Source: Talpa occidentalis (Eukaryota; Chordata; Mammalia; Eulipotyphla; Talpidae). Taken from it: 64,000 nucleotides of DNA. The stretch spans positions 112,272,615-112,336,614 of the forward strand of contig NW_023603184.1 of the NCBI RefSeq assembly GCF_014898055.3, in the 5' to 3' direction. The notes beneath the pieces were generated by a model, which saw nothing but the letters and a program-made list of their open reading frames with translations, ran no database searches and was not told where the DNA came from. Of the stretch, positions 24,278 to 36,072 are shown piece by piece (position 1 is the first letter of the stretch; every line of letters starts with the position of its first letter). The position numbers and the translations under genes were made by a program.

Positions 24278-24345
24278 TGCAACAGGGTGGTCCCCAGGAA
24301 AGGGGGAGGTTCCCTGCCCAGGTTCCTGGGGACCACCCTGTTGCA
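24278..24345. repeat. Perfect 23-bp inverted repeat (hairpin)
   Basis: Left arm 24278-24300 starts TGCAACAGGGTGG and ends CCCCAGGAA. Right arm 24323-24345 is its exact reverse complement. The loop is 22 bases (24301-24322) and itself G/C-rich. The arms are about 60% GC inside AT-rich DNA. There are no mismatches in 23 pairs, and pairing stops abruptly outside. Candidates are a hairpin made by replication template switching, a small palindromic element, or a pre-miRNA-like transcript; sequence alone does not decide. Confidence 0.95.
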
Positions 24346-24464
24346 GAAGGAAAGTTTGATCAAGTAAGTTATTTAACAACAGGAAGAAGAAAACCATCCC
24401 ATAAATAAACCAGTGCCCTTTGTTGGGATTAGCTATATCTCTCCCCTTTAACTTCATTCAGATC

Positions 24465-24612
24465 TGGAGTGCTTCAGAATTACCTAGAGGTCATGGAAAA
24501 ACATATATTTTGGTGTATGCTTTCAGAGTTTCTGATTTAGAAACTCAGACATTTTAGTTTTGATTTGTTCCCAGGTAAAGTTGACGCTGCTGAAGCATGG
24601 GCCACACTTAAA
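24465..24612 (+). mobile_element. MER5A (hAT-Charlie) fragment
   Basis: 'ggagtgcttcagaattacctagagg', 'cagagtttctgatttag', 'ttgttcccaggtaaagttgacgctgctgaagcatgggccacactt' follow MER5A in order, with the central part diverged. Confidence 0.8.
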
Positions 24613-26580
24613 AAAAAAAATATATATTCCTTACAGCTATACTCAGCATTTAGGTAGATGTACTAATAAAGAAAAAAATGGCTACATTTCTTGAGTTCCA
24701 AATGTCTTCAAGGATCTTTTTTATATTTCTTTCAAATAAAATGTGAAATTTTTGTTTGTTTTTTCTTTTTTTTTAATACTTTTAAGAGAACTTGGTGGTA
24801 GTAGAAAGCAAGATTTAGATTTTTAAGATCTGGCCTATGAATTTAAATTTGTTGAATATTGTTAAAATTGTTAAGACTTAAACACTGCTTTCTGACTTTC
24901 ATTTTAAAAACTAGCATGATGTTTTAGAATATGCTTTAATTGTTATGTGATTAGATACTTATAGTTAGGGTCTGGAAATTGGCTATTAAATAAATGTCTT
25001 ATGAATGAATGAATATAATCTCAAATCACCTACCATAGTTTGACTGGCCATAGCAGACCCTTCAAACCTTCTGAGGTTATTCCCAGATCTTTTCTAAATA
25101 TTGTAGAATCCTCCCCAGAGATATCATTACAGAAAGTTAAGAGATCTAAGGGGAAAAATATACCCACTCCATTATTTTGATCAAAATGTTTGAATTGTTT
25201 TGAAATTAAAAAGGCTTACTTTTACTCAAAAGTTTTCAACCTTTATTTTAGTAACACTAATGAATACCTAAAGATAAGAAGTCATGAGCAACTGAACTAA
25301 GGAGAGATATGCAAACATTGAATCAGTTTGAAATTTTAACATTCATTCACATTTGAAGTTTGAATTAAAACACAATACTGAGCCACAGAATTACTCTGTC
25401 TGAAACATCAAGGAAGTATATATGTCTTAAAAGAAATTGCGTCTGTCCAATATATAGAAGTATATCATATCAATAATTTAAATTTTCTGTACTTGAAAAT
25501 TTCAGCTACAATTATGTAAAGAATCAAGAAGCTAAATGTAAAACTCAAAAATGTTTAATCATCTCTGAACCAAGCAACCATCAAAGGGAATTAGAAAATG
25601 TTCACTTTGGTTCCCTCTGATATTTATAGTAAGACTTGTAATTATTTTGTACATCCATCACTCTCAGCTCTAGAAGTCAGTCAGTAAGTGACACTGTATA
25701 AGTAAGTAGGCAATTCTTAAGCCACTCAGAAGAACAGAGTTCTCAAATGCAGTGCAGGAGAGAAGACACTTGTAAGGTCACTGCTACTTCAAGATGAGTC
25801 CCACTCTTTTATCCATTCAGAAACCTTTTGTCCCATGAGCTCATTCATTTCTCTCTAATGATGGCTATTAATAAAAATGTGAATATTTAATAGTGTTATC
25901 CCATAAAATGCACAGTTTTATTGAAATAATTAAGTGTGTGTTTAAATTGGATGAAAACATTTCAAGGTGTTATTTTCATTTTTTATAAACTATTAAAAAA
26001 TAAACTTGTATGTAGCCCAAGTTCTAACCAGATGTTTAAAGATATTTTTCCCCCTCAATGAAAAATTAAATTTTGCTGTAGGACTATTAGTGACTGGAAA
26101 GATAAATAAAGGTCAAATATGTTAAATCATTTTTTTAGATAAAACAGGAATCATATTGTCATTTTTAATGAAATTATAATGAACTGTCAGAAGTCATGAA
26201 AGAAATAATGTTAAATGTTTTGCCTTCAATAGTGAGGAAAACATTAATATGAAAAAACTAAAGTTACCTGTGTCCTTTGCAGTTATTTCCTGTTCAATTT
26301 AGAACATGCTTTACCTTGAATCTCTTGAAAATATATATCCTACATATGTATATCAGATCTAAATCAGAGGCAAAGAAAACATTGTAACAGTCACTCTAAT
26401 CATATTACTATTCCTGTAGTGCAACAATAGAATGCTAGAAAATAAAATTGCAGGACACAAATCTCAGGTGTCAACTTGTCACCATGTTACACTTAGAGTA
26501 GTTATTAAAATCATTATGTTATCAACTCGTGAAGTTTGGATGCACCAAATATAGCAACCTGGTTTAATTGCTCACCATTT
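24613..26580. other. No identified feature
   Basis: Two kilobases of AT-rich unique sequence on both strands. Confidence 0.5.
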
Positions 26581-26675
26581 TATTTTGAGTGAAAGAAAGA
26601 AAAGGAGGGGGAGAAAAGGGTGGCTAGAGCTGTTATTTGAAAGATACTTGTAAAGGCCTCCTTCTATCCAAATAA
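26581..26675 (+). repeat. Diverged direct repeat, unit 1
   Basis: 'tattttgagtgaaagaaagaaaagg', 'agagctgttatttgaaag' and 'ggcctccttctatcc' match, in order and orientation, a block at 27815-27896. Not a family I recognise. Confidence 0.65.
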
Positions 26676-27328
26676 AATGAAAAAATAATTCTCAGCTTGA
26701 AAATTGGATAAATGAAGACTTGTTTGTTGATCTTAGATTTGTCCTCACAATGGGAGGGGTAAGAAGGGAAGTACCTAATTACCTTCACAGCTTGAAGAAA
26801 ACCTCGGAAAATTCAAAATAGAAAATACAAGATAACCAACTTGATATTATGTAATAGTTCTACTTTTAAAATATTAAACAGAAAAAAGTCCCACAGATCC
26901 TTTTTATTTCATTTTTTTTTTCAGTGATTGATGAGTAGGATTGTCACTGTGGAGTATAACTTTTGTAGTTTGTGATTAAGTGTGCGATATAGCAGTGTAG
27001 GCTAGGAAAAACGCTTATTAAATCATTCACTTTTCCAGCTGCCTCTTTTGGCCTTGAATATTTTGCAGCGATCAATATTATTTAATGAAAAAGACCAAGA
27101 AAGAGACCTGAATTCAATATTAGATTTAGAATGTCAGTGTAAATTTGTGACTGTTGTGTTTTGAGCTTTTCAATTTTAAATGTTCATATATAATTATAGA
27201 GAGATTTACATTTTAAATGCACTGATTTTATATTGCAGAATTACAAACTGGAAGGTAACATACCTTAACTTCATGGGAAGAGTCTAATTCAGTATTATGT
27301 TTACGGATAACGTGAGGCTATTCAGCAT
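26676..27328. other. No identified feature
   Basis: Unique AT-rich sequence between the first direct-repeat unit and the SINE. Confidence 0.5.
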
Positions 27329-27341
27329 TGGTGTCTTTTAC

Positions 27342-27531
27342 TTCCTTTTTTTTAAGATTTATTTATTTATTTTATACAAGCACTGGGGTACAGGTCAGAA
27401 GCGCAGGAGGGTAAGAGAATTCACCAGAGCCAGAGTGGGGAGCAGTACAGGCAGATGGACCAAAGACACTGCTGAAGGGAGCTGCGGATGAGGCAGGAGA
27501 GGTCTCAACTGCTGTGCCACGGGGGAAGCCC
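27342..27531 (-). mobile_element. T+ SINE, copy 5, internally deleted
   Basis: Reverse orientation. The tail and body are typical up to 'ggcaggagaggtct', then jump to 'caactgctgtgccacgggggaagccc'. About 95 bases carrying the B box and most of the tRNA-like head are missing. The A box is also only partly present. A perfect 13-bp duplication TGGTGTCTTTTAC flanks it (27329-27341, 27532-27544). Confidence 0.95.
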
Positions 27532-27544
27532 TGGTGTCTTTTAC

Positions 27545-27814
27545 CTCTAATGTATTTAAATGTTGTGGAATTATTAATAATACGAGTGAATAAATATAGG
27601 TATAATCATGTATACAATCTCATTTTTATTTTTTAGCATCTCTTGGTCTATAAAATATTTTATATTTTTATCTTAGAGTATGTTTGGATTACTTAAATAC
27701 CTATTTCCTCTGCTCATTGAAAACCCATAGAGTTCCTTTTTAAGTAATACATTTTAATTTTTGTCTAATTTTCATTGGTTGGGAGATTGAATTGATTTAT
27801 GCAATGTATTTTGA
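27545..27814. other. No identified feature
   Basis: Short unique AT-rich stretch. Confidence 0.5.
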
Positions 27815-27896
27815 CTATTTTGAGTAAAAGAAGGAAAAGGAAGGGGTAAAAATGGGTAAATAGAGCTATGCGTTTGAAAGGCTTCCTTTACAACTA
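27815..27896 (+). repeat. Diverged direct repeat, unit 2
   Basis: 'tattttgagtaaaagaaggaaaagg', 'tagagctatgcgtttgaaag' and 'gcttccttta' pair with unit 1 at 26581, 1.23 kb upstream. This unit lacks about 11 bases between the last two blocks. Confidence 0.65.
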
Positions 27897-29094
27897 TATT
27901 TAGCAAAGTCATGCTAAATTATTTTCAGTAAGAAATGTGAAGGCCCTATATTTAAACCAAGTTATAAACTTTGATCTAACAGTCAGGCTTAAACTAATAC
28001 AGATAAGAATTTGTGAATTATTTCTCATTTCTATAGAATATATTGATTTTCAAATTAAGTGAATTTATTATATAAAATAATCAATTTGCACACATATACT
28101 TTTATTGCTGTAGAGGCATTATATACTTAACATTTGAAGAGTTAAATAGTAAACAGAGAAATATGAGGCCCTCCTATTTAGTAAAAACGTGGCTAAAAAT
28201 CAGGAAATATAAATTTAATTAAATGTATTACAAAATATAATGCAGGAACATTTAATGTTAAGAACATTGTCTATTTACAAAATTTGATTTTTACTTTTTG
28301 CTACTGACCATATTTTTTTTTTAAGTATACTCCTTAATGTAGTTCATTGTAGACATTTGGTTTCCTCTGGAAAATAAATAAATTTCTGAGTTCTCAAATT
28401 TAACACTTTAAGGGATTGTTATAAAATATTGTTTAGCTGCTTCTTATGAAACCAGTTTTAATACAATCAGAGTTCTAACTTTAAATCATTCACATATCCA
28501 AGTCAAGGATCGAAGGAATTCATTATTGAGGTACATCTGTTAAACAATATTTGTGTAGAACGGTTTGGTGAAGGCATATGCTGTGTATGACAGAATGGAT
28601 ATATTTTTATGTAGACAAACTGAGATTATTAGTTTTATTATAAAATATTTTAAAAGACTCTTTCCAAACCATTAAATAAAGCAAAATCTTTCTTTTATAT
28701 TTTACTTGTAGATTGCATGCCCTCAAATATCTACAGAATTTGCACATAAATTGAGAAACAACAAGAGGAAACAGAACAAAAATGATTCAGAAACAAAAAT
28801 ATAAACTTAATATTATTACTGATATAAATCAATATTATATAATAAATTCTAAAAAAATAGTATTCTAAATTTCCTGGTATGTGCAAAGAATAGACATATG
28901 GAAAATAATTTGTATCTATGTTTATAAATCTCACTTATTCTGGTTAGTCAATTAATAACACTCTTAAAGGTAGGCTACAAACCATCAAAATGTAGCCATT
29001 TAATTTTCTTCAATATTTTATTTGTAAAAAGAATATGAAAACAGTTAATGTGCAATAGAGAGAAGAGAAAGGATACACTTAAAATAGTTTCAAA
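27897..29094. other. No identified feature
   Basis: AT-rich unique sequence. Confidence 0.5.
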
Positions 29095-29495
29095 TTAAAC
29101 ACCCAAAGTTACCCTCAGGGATAATGGCTCAGCCAAACAGGGTGGGCCCAAAGCAGGGCCACTGAGACTCGAAAGCTCCCCATAGTCTAAGACCCCTTTT
29201 GGCGGGTAACCATTGGAAAGGGACAGAAGGGGCCAGGCATGTCTGGAAGGAAAAGAGCAAAATCTTTCAAATATCTCCTTCGGTATCTCCCAAATCCTTG
29301 GTACAATTCCATGGCCTGGAAACAAGCAAGCCTTCTTCACATGTCTCACAGTTCCATGTGCCTCTTACCAGTCTTTTCCTCCTTTTCCCTTCCTTCTCTC
29401 TCCAGTCCTTTTTAGTTTCCTGCCTCAGCCCCACCCTTCTATGGGTGGGGCAGGGAACCTGGAACCTCCTGTTTCTGTATAGGGATTACATTGTT
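29095..29495. other. GC-richer block of unknown origin
   Basis: About 400 bases with a sharp rise in GC relative to both sides. It includes a pyrimidine tract (29370-29410) and a perfect 9-bp hairpin, GCCCCACCC at 29428-29436 and its complement at 29443-29451. Open frames on both strands (84 and 103 residues) share no family I recognise. It may be an unassigned LTR or another inserted element. I see no certain TG...CA ends or target duplication. Confidence 0.4.
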
Positions 29496-31234
29496 ACACT
29501 ATCAAGATGAAGCTTTTCTCGGACCTTCTCACTTCTCAGATACCCTCAGTATATCCATCAGAGCCTTTGTCTGTATATGCTTCAAATAATTTATAATAGA
29601 CACTTTAAATACGGTGTGTTTTACACCTTGTAACTATTAAACTCAACGAGAAAAGTAGGCTTTTTTTTTTTTTGTCTTGTCCACTACTCTATGCCCAGGA
29701 CCTACAACAGTACCCGATGTGGAAATTTCTCAAAAGTCTATACATTAGAAGAGGACTATCCTACTGAAAGTAGGAAGTGCTTTTATTAAGCTCTTTAAAT
29801 CTAGAAATTGCCATGAAATATACCAGGTTTCTTTGTTTGGAGTTTGTCTCATATGCATCAGTAAATTGCTCTTAAGTGAGTGAATGATTGCAAAGACAAA
29901 TGGCTAGCTTGAGTCATTTCAAAGTACAAAGCTAACATTTTGATAGAGGGATCACTATCCTGAGAATTAATTTGTGAGTTCCAGCACTATTCTGATTCAA
30001 AATTGTGATGTTAAACTCATCAAGTCTGTACCGTTAGGGATGTCAGCACTCTAGTTTGTTAATTTAAGGAGCTGGACATAATACAACTATATTATTTGCT
30101 AGGAGCTATTTTTACAGGTTCATCCAATACCTTCTTTCAGCAAAACCTCTGTTTCGAAGGTTGCTTCTTTGCTCCACAAACACGTAATTTAACACCTAAT
30201 TGTCTCCACATTATAGGAAATGAGAAAGTTGTCATGGAAAGGTCATTGAGGAGAATTTATTCAGCACAGCATGGCAGTTTCTGGCTTTCAAGTGCTGCCT
30301 GGGATATAATCACTTGTCTGGTAGCTGAGAGGCCCTTCTAAACTTGAGTAGATTTTCCTGACCTATTTAAAACCCACTTAAATTTCTGGCATCTTTTTTG
30401 GAACTTGGGGACTTAATTTGACGTATGCAAATGAGATTCCCTTCACCTGAGTAGTTGCTCTTGCATATCTGTAGGCTTAATAAGTATGGCTTTGAGCATT
30501 TCCTTTGTGTAGATAGAATTTTGAGTATGGGGATAATCTCATCTATCAAGGAATTGACATTTTTAAAGTCTTGTAGCTCCTGTCTATACCAGGTCATTAC
30601 TATCAGGAACACATATTAGTCTCAATTCTGATTTCAACTTTGGTAGTCTAGGAACTTCTTTTTAGAAAATTAAAATATGCTTGAGGAAAAAATAACCCAA
30701 TATAAGCCATGTAAAAATAAGTATTTTGTCATAAATGTTATTGTTCTAATAAGAGGCTACCAATTTGTACAATTTGAAAGTCTGTGACATAATGCAGTTA
30801 CTGTAAGAAGTTCAGAAATCCATATTATTAGACATATATGTTTGAGATGCTGTTAATGTTAGGGGGAAAAGGATGTCCTAAAGCTAATTCCATACAGGCT
30901 TATAAAAAATTAACTTATAATTATTAAAATTATAATAGATTTTGTCATCTGATATTTCTCAAATAATATATGCTAAAATACAACCCTTACATGGAATATG
31001 CATGTGTAATATTCTTAGTCATCTTTAATTTAAAATGTGATTTCATGAAAAAAATAATGTGGATATACTGCTATGGTCATAACTGTATGCATTTTCTCTG
31101 TTGGATTAAAACTTTATAGATTATGATATAATGGCATTAACATGTTATAAGAATGAATGTCATAATATATTGTTACTTGCTTTTATTTTCACAATTTTTA
31201 TTTTCAAAGATATTTCTTAAACTGTGATTTCTTT
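29496..31234. other. No identified feature
   Basis: Unique AT-rich sequence. No gene or repeat recognised. Confidence 0.5.
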
Positions 31235-31675
31235 TAAAATTTGTGTGTATGTTTTTGATAGCTAAGTAGTATTCCATTGTGTATTATACCACAAATTCTT
31301 GATCCAGTCATCTGTTTCGGGGCATTTAGGTTGTTTCCAGATGTTAGCTATTATAAATCATGCTGCAATAAATATAGGAGTGCAGTTTTGAATTAACATT
31401 TTTGTGTTCTTTGGGTAGGTTCCTAGGAGTCAAATAGCTAGTCATAGAGCAGATCCATTTTTAATATTTGAGGAAACTCCACACAGCTTTCCATAGTGGC
31501 TGGGCCAGTTTGCATCCCCATCAGCAGTGTAAGAGGGTTCCTTCCCCCACACCCCAATTCTGCATCCTTCCCAGCATTTGTTGTATCTATTTTTTTAAAA
31601 ATATGGACCATTCTCACAGGTGTGAGTTAGTATCTCATTGTGGTTTTGATTTGTATTCCCCAGATAATAAGTGAC
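31235..31675 (-). mobile_element. L1, inverted 5' segment of a twin-primed insertion
   Basis: Antisense L1 ORF2 C-terminal region: 'gctaagtagtattccattgtgtattata', 'catgctgcaataaatataggagtgcag', 'actccacacagctttccatagtggctgggccagtttgcatcccc', 'ggaccattctcacaggtgtgagttagtatctcattg'. It meets the sense segment at about 31675 with its L1 coordinate almost continuous. Confidence 0.9.
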
Positions 31676-32015
31676 AAACTCATGCCATGTGTAGCAACAT
31701 GGGTGGAGCTGGAAGGGATTATGGTAGGTAAAATTAGTCAGAAGGAAAAGGATAAATATTGGATGGTTTCACTTATATGTGGAGTACAGGGAAACTGAAC
31801 AAAACATTAGGAAAAAGACAAAACTTGCAAGCTAACCATAGATCTGAGGCTTACAGCAGGGGAGGGTGAGGGAAAAGGGTCAAGACAGGGGAGGGAAGAG
31901 CATAAAGAACAGGAGAGATGGAACATGGGTGCATGTTGATGGGGGAACTAACTATAGGGAATGCAGGGGAGAAATCAAATAATGTCCAAAAAGTAATGAT
32001 GGAGTGAGAAAATTA
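31676..32015 (+). mobile_element. L1, 3' segment of the same insertion
   Basis: Sense L1 3' end: 'gcaacatgggtggagctggaagggattatg', 'ggatggtttcacttatatgtggagt', then a G-rich 3' UTR with 'ggggagggtgagggaaaaggg' near 31857, ending around 'tgatggagtgag' and an A/T-rich tail. Together with 31235-31675 it forms one 5'-inverted L1 copy of about 780 bases. Confidence 0.9.
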
Positions 32016-33168
32016 ATTAATTTTAAAAATAGCATGTATGGTATTTATTATTTACTATATTTTTAAAAGTTAATATATGTTTTAAATTGCTAAAGAATCT
32101 CAGTTTATAGTGATGTTTTTTTCTTTGGACTGAAACTATAAAAGTGTATGTTATGTATAATGATCTACTCATCTTTAAAATAATCATACCTTATAACAAA
32201 GATAGCTAGTGCCTTACTATGAATAAAGCAATATTAGATTGACTATACCAAGATAAGGAAGTGAGATCTAGGTGCATATGTAAGAAAACCCAAACCTCCT
32301 GTTTGTTTTGTTTTTGTTGTTGTGTCACTGTAGCATGTGAGTTTATGGCTCTTTTTCAATTCTTCCTGTTTTGTTACACATAAACACCAAGTGCCTTGAA
32401 TCTCTAAAATGTCATTTTAAAATATATAATACAGTACATAAGCTGTCATTTGACAAATGCTTTGTATCACAGAGCCAGGAACATAACATCTTTCACCATC
32501 CCATTTTCCTCACTGCTGATTCTAGGTCCCCTCAGGCAATAAAAAGACTCTAGAGATTCCTTAATGGAATGCAACTTTAGGCCACAACTTTATTAGCTTA
32601 AACAAAGAACATGGCAATTGTTCCCAAATGGATGCAGCAAGTCACTAGATAAAATGACACCTAATTCCCCCAAGTGACTGATATCTCTTTTAGCCTTTTT
32701 ACAAAGGAAATTGGGATGTCAGTCCCACCTTATATTTATTTTTGGAATATAGTTCTATCCTTCGAGGGGTAGCAAGTATAGTTAAGCACTTTCTGCTATA
32801 GAGTTTCAAGTCCTAAGAGAAAAGTCAGTCTGTTTTCCTCAATACTTGTAAGATTCTGAAAGCATAGTAATATAATGCTCCATCTCTTAAATTAATTTCA
32901 GAAATTTCTTACTTCCTGTCTTTTTATTGTCCAAGTATCCAATTTCAATGCAACCAACAATCTCATAACACAGTTGCATACTGGCAAATGTTTTCCTTTT
33001 TACCTCTTCATAACTGCTTTAGAATTTGATCTTTACAATGATTAATTTGTACCAGATTTAAATGTGCTCGAATCTACCTACTTTGTCATCAAGTCATTCT
33101 TAGATGTCCTCGATGTATTTGAAATTTGCCTTAAATATTGTGGATAATTAACAAAATGTGAATAATTA
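32016..33168. other. No identified feature
   Basis: Unique sequence with no recognisable gene or repeat. Confidence 0.5.
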
Positions 33169-33177
33169 AGATTTGTA

Positions 33178-33440
33178 GGGCCTCCCCTGGTGGCGCAGCG
33201 GTTGAGCGCTAGGCTGGGAAGCTGCCCCACAGCCTCTGCAGCCATGGTTCGATCCCTGGCCACTGGCGAGGGTCCCACATGGCGCGACAGACCGCTCCTG
33301 TCTCGCCCGCTGCGCCCCTTACCAGTGTATTTTGTCGGTGTGCCTGTTCTGTTCCCCGCTCTGGCTCTGGTGAATTCTCTCACGCTTCTGTCTGTACCCA
33401 GTGCTTGTACAAATAAATAAATAAATCTTAAAAAAAAAAT
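33178..33440 (+). mobile_element. T+ SINE, copy 6, near-consensus
   Basis: One of the best-preserved copies. The A box TGGCGCAGCGG (33191-33201) fits the pol III consensus exactly and the B box GGTTCGATCC is at 33246-33255. The tail has (AATA)n plus TCTT and an A-run. It is flanked by AGATTTGTAG (33169-33178) and AGATTTGCAG (33441-33450). It belongs to the 'gtacccagtgcttg' subfamily. Confidence 0.96.
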
Positions 33441-33450
33441 AGATTTGCAG

Positions 33451-35767
33451 TTAATACAAGACACTGTCAACATTGTGAATGTATATTCATGTGTATTTGG
33501 AAGGAAAATAAAAGGTTAGAAACCAGTTACTCCAAGAGAGATGTGGGAATGTGGTCATGACACTGGGGAAAAAGAATAGGAAGTTGAATGGAGAGATTTT
33601 AAGTAGATCGAATAATGACAGCAGGTTTTAGAGATGAATGATAGAGTAGTGTCTGCGATTACCTTTCAATTCCTAGTTAAACGCTTAAGCAGATTTTGTG
33701 AGTTTTCATTTACATACCTATTTGAGGAGATGTGTTAAATATTTGGATGAAGGGAGGTGATTATTTCTAGTTAATAGAATTTACACTTAATAATCCTATG
33801 GGGCACACAAGCCTAAGTATTTAGTAAACAACGAGATATAAATGTGCATTTAATGATAAACTCATTATTGTTTCAACCAATTACTGTATTTCAAAATATA
33901 TCTGTTAGAAAGTTCACCATTGGTGGCATATTTGAAGGGAGAGCCTCTTCTGATAAGTGTATCTCTTATAAGAAAACATTTTTAAAGTAAAATGGAAGCA
34001 TTTTTATGGCTTTTATGTTATTAATTCCTAAGACTTATAATTAAAATTTGAAGCTGGATGTTAATACATAAAAAGTAGTTGTTAGCATATGTATATATAA
34101 ATTGAAGTATGCAAATTAAGACTAAAATTATTGATATTAAAATCATATGAAAGACTATCATAAACAAATAAGCACTTGTTTTCCCTTTAAGCAATTATGT
34201 GCTTATTGAAGCACATGTAGACAAATGGTAGTTCTCTTTTTTCTTTTAAATGCAGATTTCTATTTTTTTTTTAAATCAAATCCTATAAAGCCTAAACTAA
34301 TCGGGAAGATATATGCATAATGTATTCATTATATCATTAATTAAACAATATTAGCAAAATCTAAGTGCTATCATAAAGAAAATGAGAGATTAGTTATAAC
34401 AAGCCAGCTAGAACATTATATGCACAATAAGTATTTGTGATATTATAATTAATGCTTCAGTAACAATTGTCTATTGTCTATTAAATTTTTCTAAATATTT
34501 AAAACCATCCTCTATATTAAAAACAAATTAAAAAATACAAAAGTATACTAATTAGGTAGAATATTATGCTTTAAAATGTATGGTCATTTTGTTATCCAAC
34601 AATGGACTCACTGCCTCATATTCACAGATGTCAATTATTGTGACATAAGGTTTTGAGAAAAGACAAGACTTTATTACATGTCTATTGGCAAGAAGTCAAC
34701 AAGAAAACCTCAAATTTGATTCCTTAGGATGAAATTTTAGGCAATATTAAAAGGTTAGGGGACAAAAACATAAAAATAAAAGTAAATACTTGTCTTGTTG
34801 GTTGTATTTTCTAAATCATGGTGTAATTCGAATTTGGGTTGATAATTTTTTGAGAATTGCAACAAAACTGAGTACCTCTTACTTCTGAATGTTGTCCATT
34901 TAGCCATGAGCCAGGCATTTTAACTGTTTTCCATGGCTACTTTTTTGTCTGGATAGTGAGAGGTCATCTTGAAGACAGCAAATGCTTTACTTGGCCTGTG
35001 CTCTGAAACATAACATGTCAACTTATGAAAAATCTGTTTTTTTTCCCTCATTCGAATGGGTTTGGGTATTTTTCTCCCATTGTTTCATTTCACAAGCCTA
35101 ATATGCTGTTCTTACATGATAACCAGAAACAGAAAAGGACAGCCATTGCCACTTTGGCTTGATTCATTGCATCCTGTTGGTAAGAAAAAAATTCATAAAA
35201 TGTGCCTTTCAAATATCATGTTACAATATTAAGTAGAATAAACATTTTATCCCTTTAAAGGTATATTTTCCAAGTAAAATATAAGATAATTTAGGTGTGA
35301 AAGATTTCTTTTGCTCTCTATTTCAAGTTTCCATTTTTAATGGACTCTTAACAAAAATCAACAGACATGCCTGGAATGTTTTCCCAGTGTGAAAACAGTA
35401 TTTCCCCTACTTTGTGGTTATCTTTTCAACTGTGCTGCAGCCTATAAGCTCAAAAAACGGAAAAAGATGAGACACATCTGGTTACATTCAATGTCATAGT
35501 GTAAATGAATTCTAATAAAAATTTTATCAAATAAGGACAAATTTGTGTTATGTTTGCATTTTGAATGTATCAGTGATAGATATGAACATTACACTTATGT
35601 TACAACTTTGACTCTTTAAACAATTAAAGAATTTATCTTTGGACAGTCACTAAAATGTAAAGACATGCAGTCAAGCTAAATTTAAAAGTATAACTTGATA
35701 AAATTAAATGTATTAAATTAAATATATGTATATGTGATAAAACATGGTGCTATAAAAGATTCTTGGC
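33451..35767. other. No identified feature
   Basis: 2.3 kb of AT-rich unique sequence. Confidence 0.5.
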
Positions 35768-35783
35768 AAAAATGCCCGAATAG

Positions 35784-36056
35784 GGCCTCCCTGGTGGTGC
35801 AAGGGGTTGAGCACAGCACTGTGAAGCTGTCCATAGCCTTTGCAGTGTGAGTTCGATCCCTAGCCAGGGAGCAACCCACATGGCGCAGCAGAACTCCCCT
35901 GACTTGGCCACTACTCCCCTAAGCACTGTATTTCAGTGGATTTGCCTGTGCTGTTCCCCACTCTGTCTCTGGTGAGTCCTGTCACCTCCCGCACCTGTGG
36001 CCTGTACCCCAGTTCTTGTAATCATAAATAAATAAATCTTTTTAAATTTTTTTTTT
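35784..36056 (+). mobile_element. T+ SINE, copy 7
   Basis: Full-length copy of the 'gtaccccagttcttg' subfamily with B box 'gagttcgatccc' and an AATAAATAAATC tail. Flanked by AAAAATGCCCGAATAG (35768-35783) and AAAAATGCCAGAATAG (36057-36072), 16 bp with one mismatch. Confidence 0.96.
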
Positions 36057-36072
36057 AAAAATGCCAGAATAG

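Noticed and set aside
29095..29349. 84-codon reverse frame as a retroviral gene fragment
   Set aside because: It contains no retroviral motif that I can recognise. I left the block as unassigned.
33078..33473. 131-codon reverse open frame, longest in the window
   Set aside because: It is the antisense of the SINE at 33178-33440 with chance extensions. The recurring 'REFTRARAG' text is SINE-derived.
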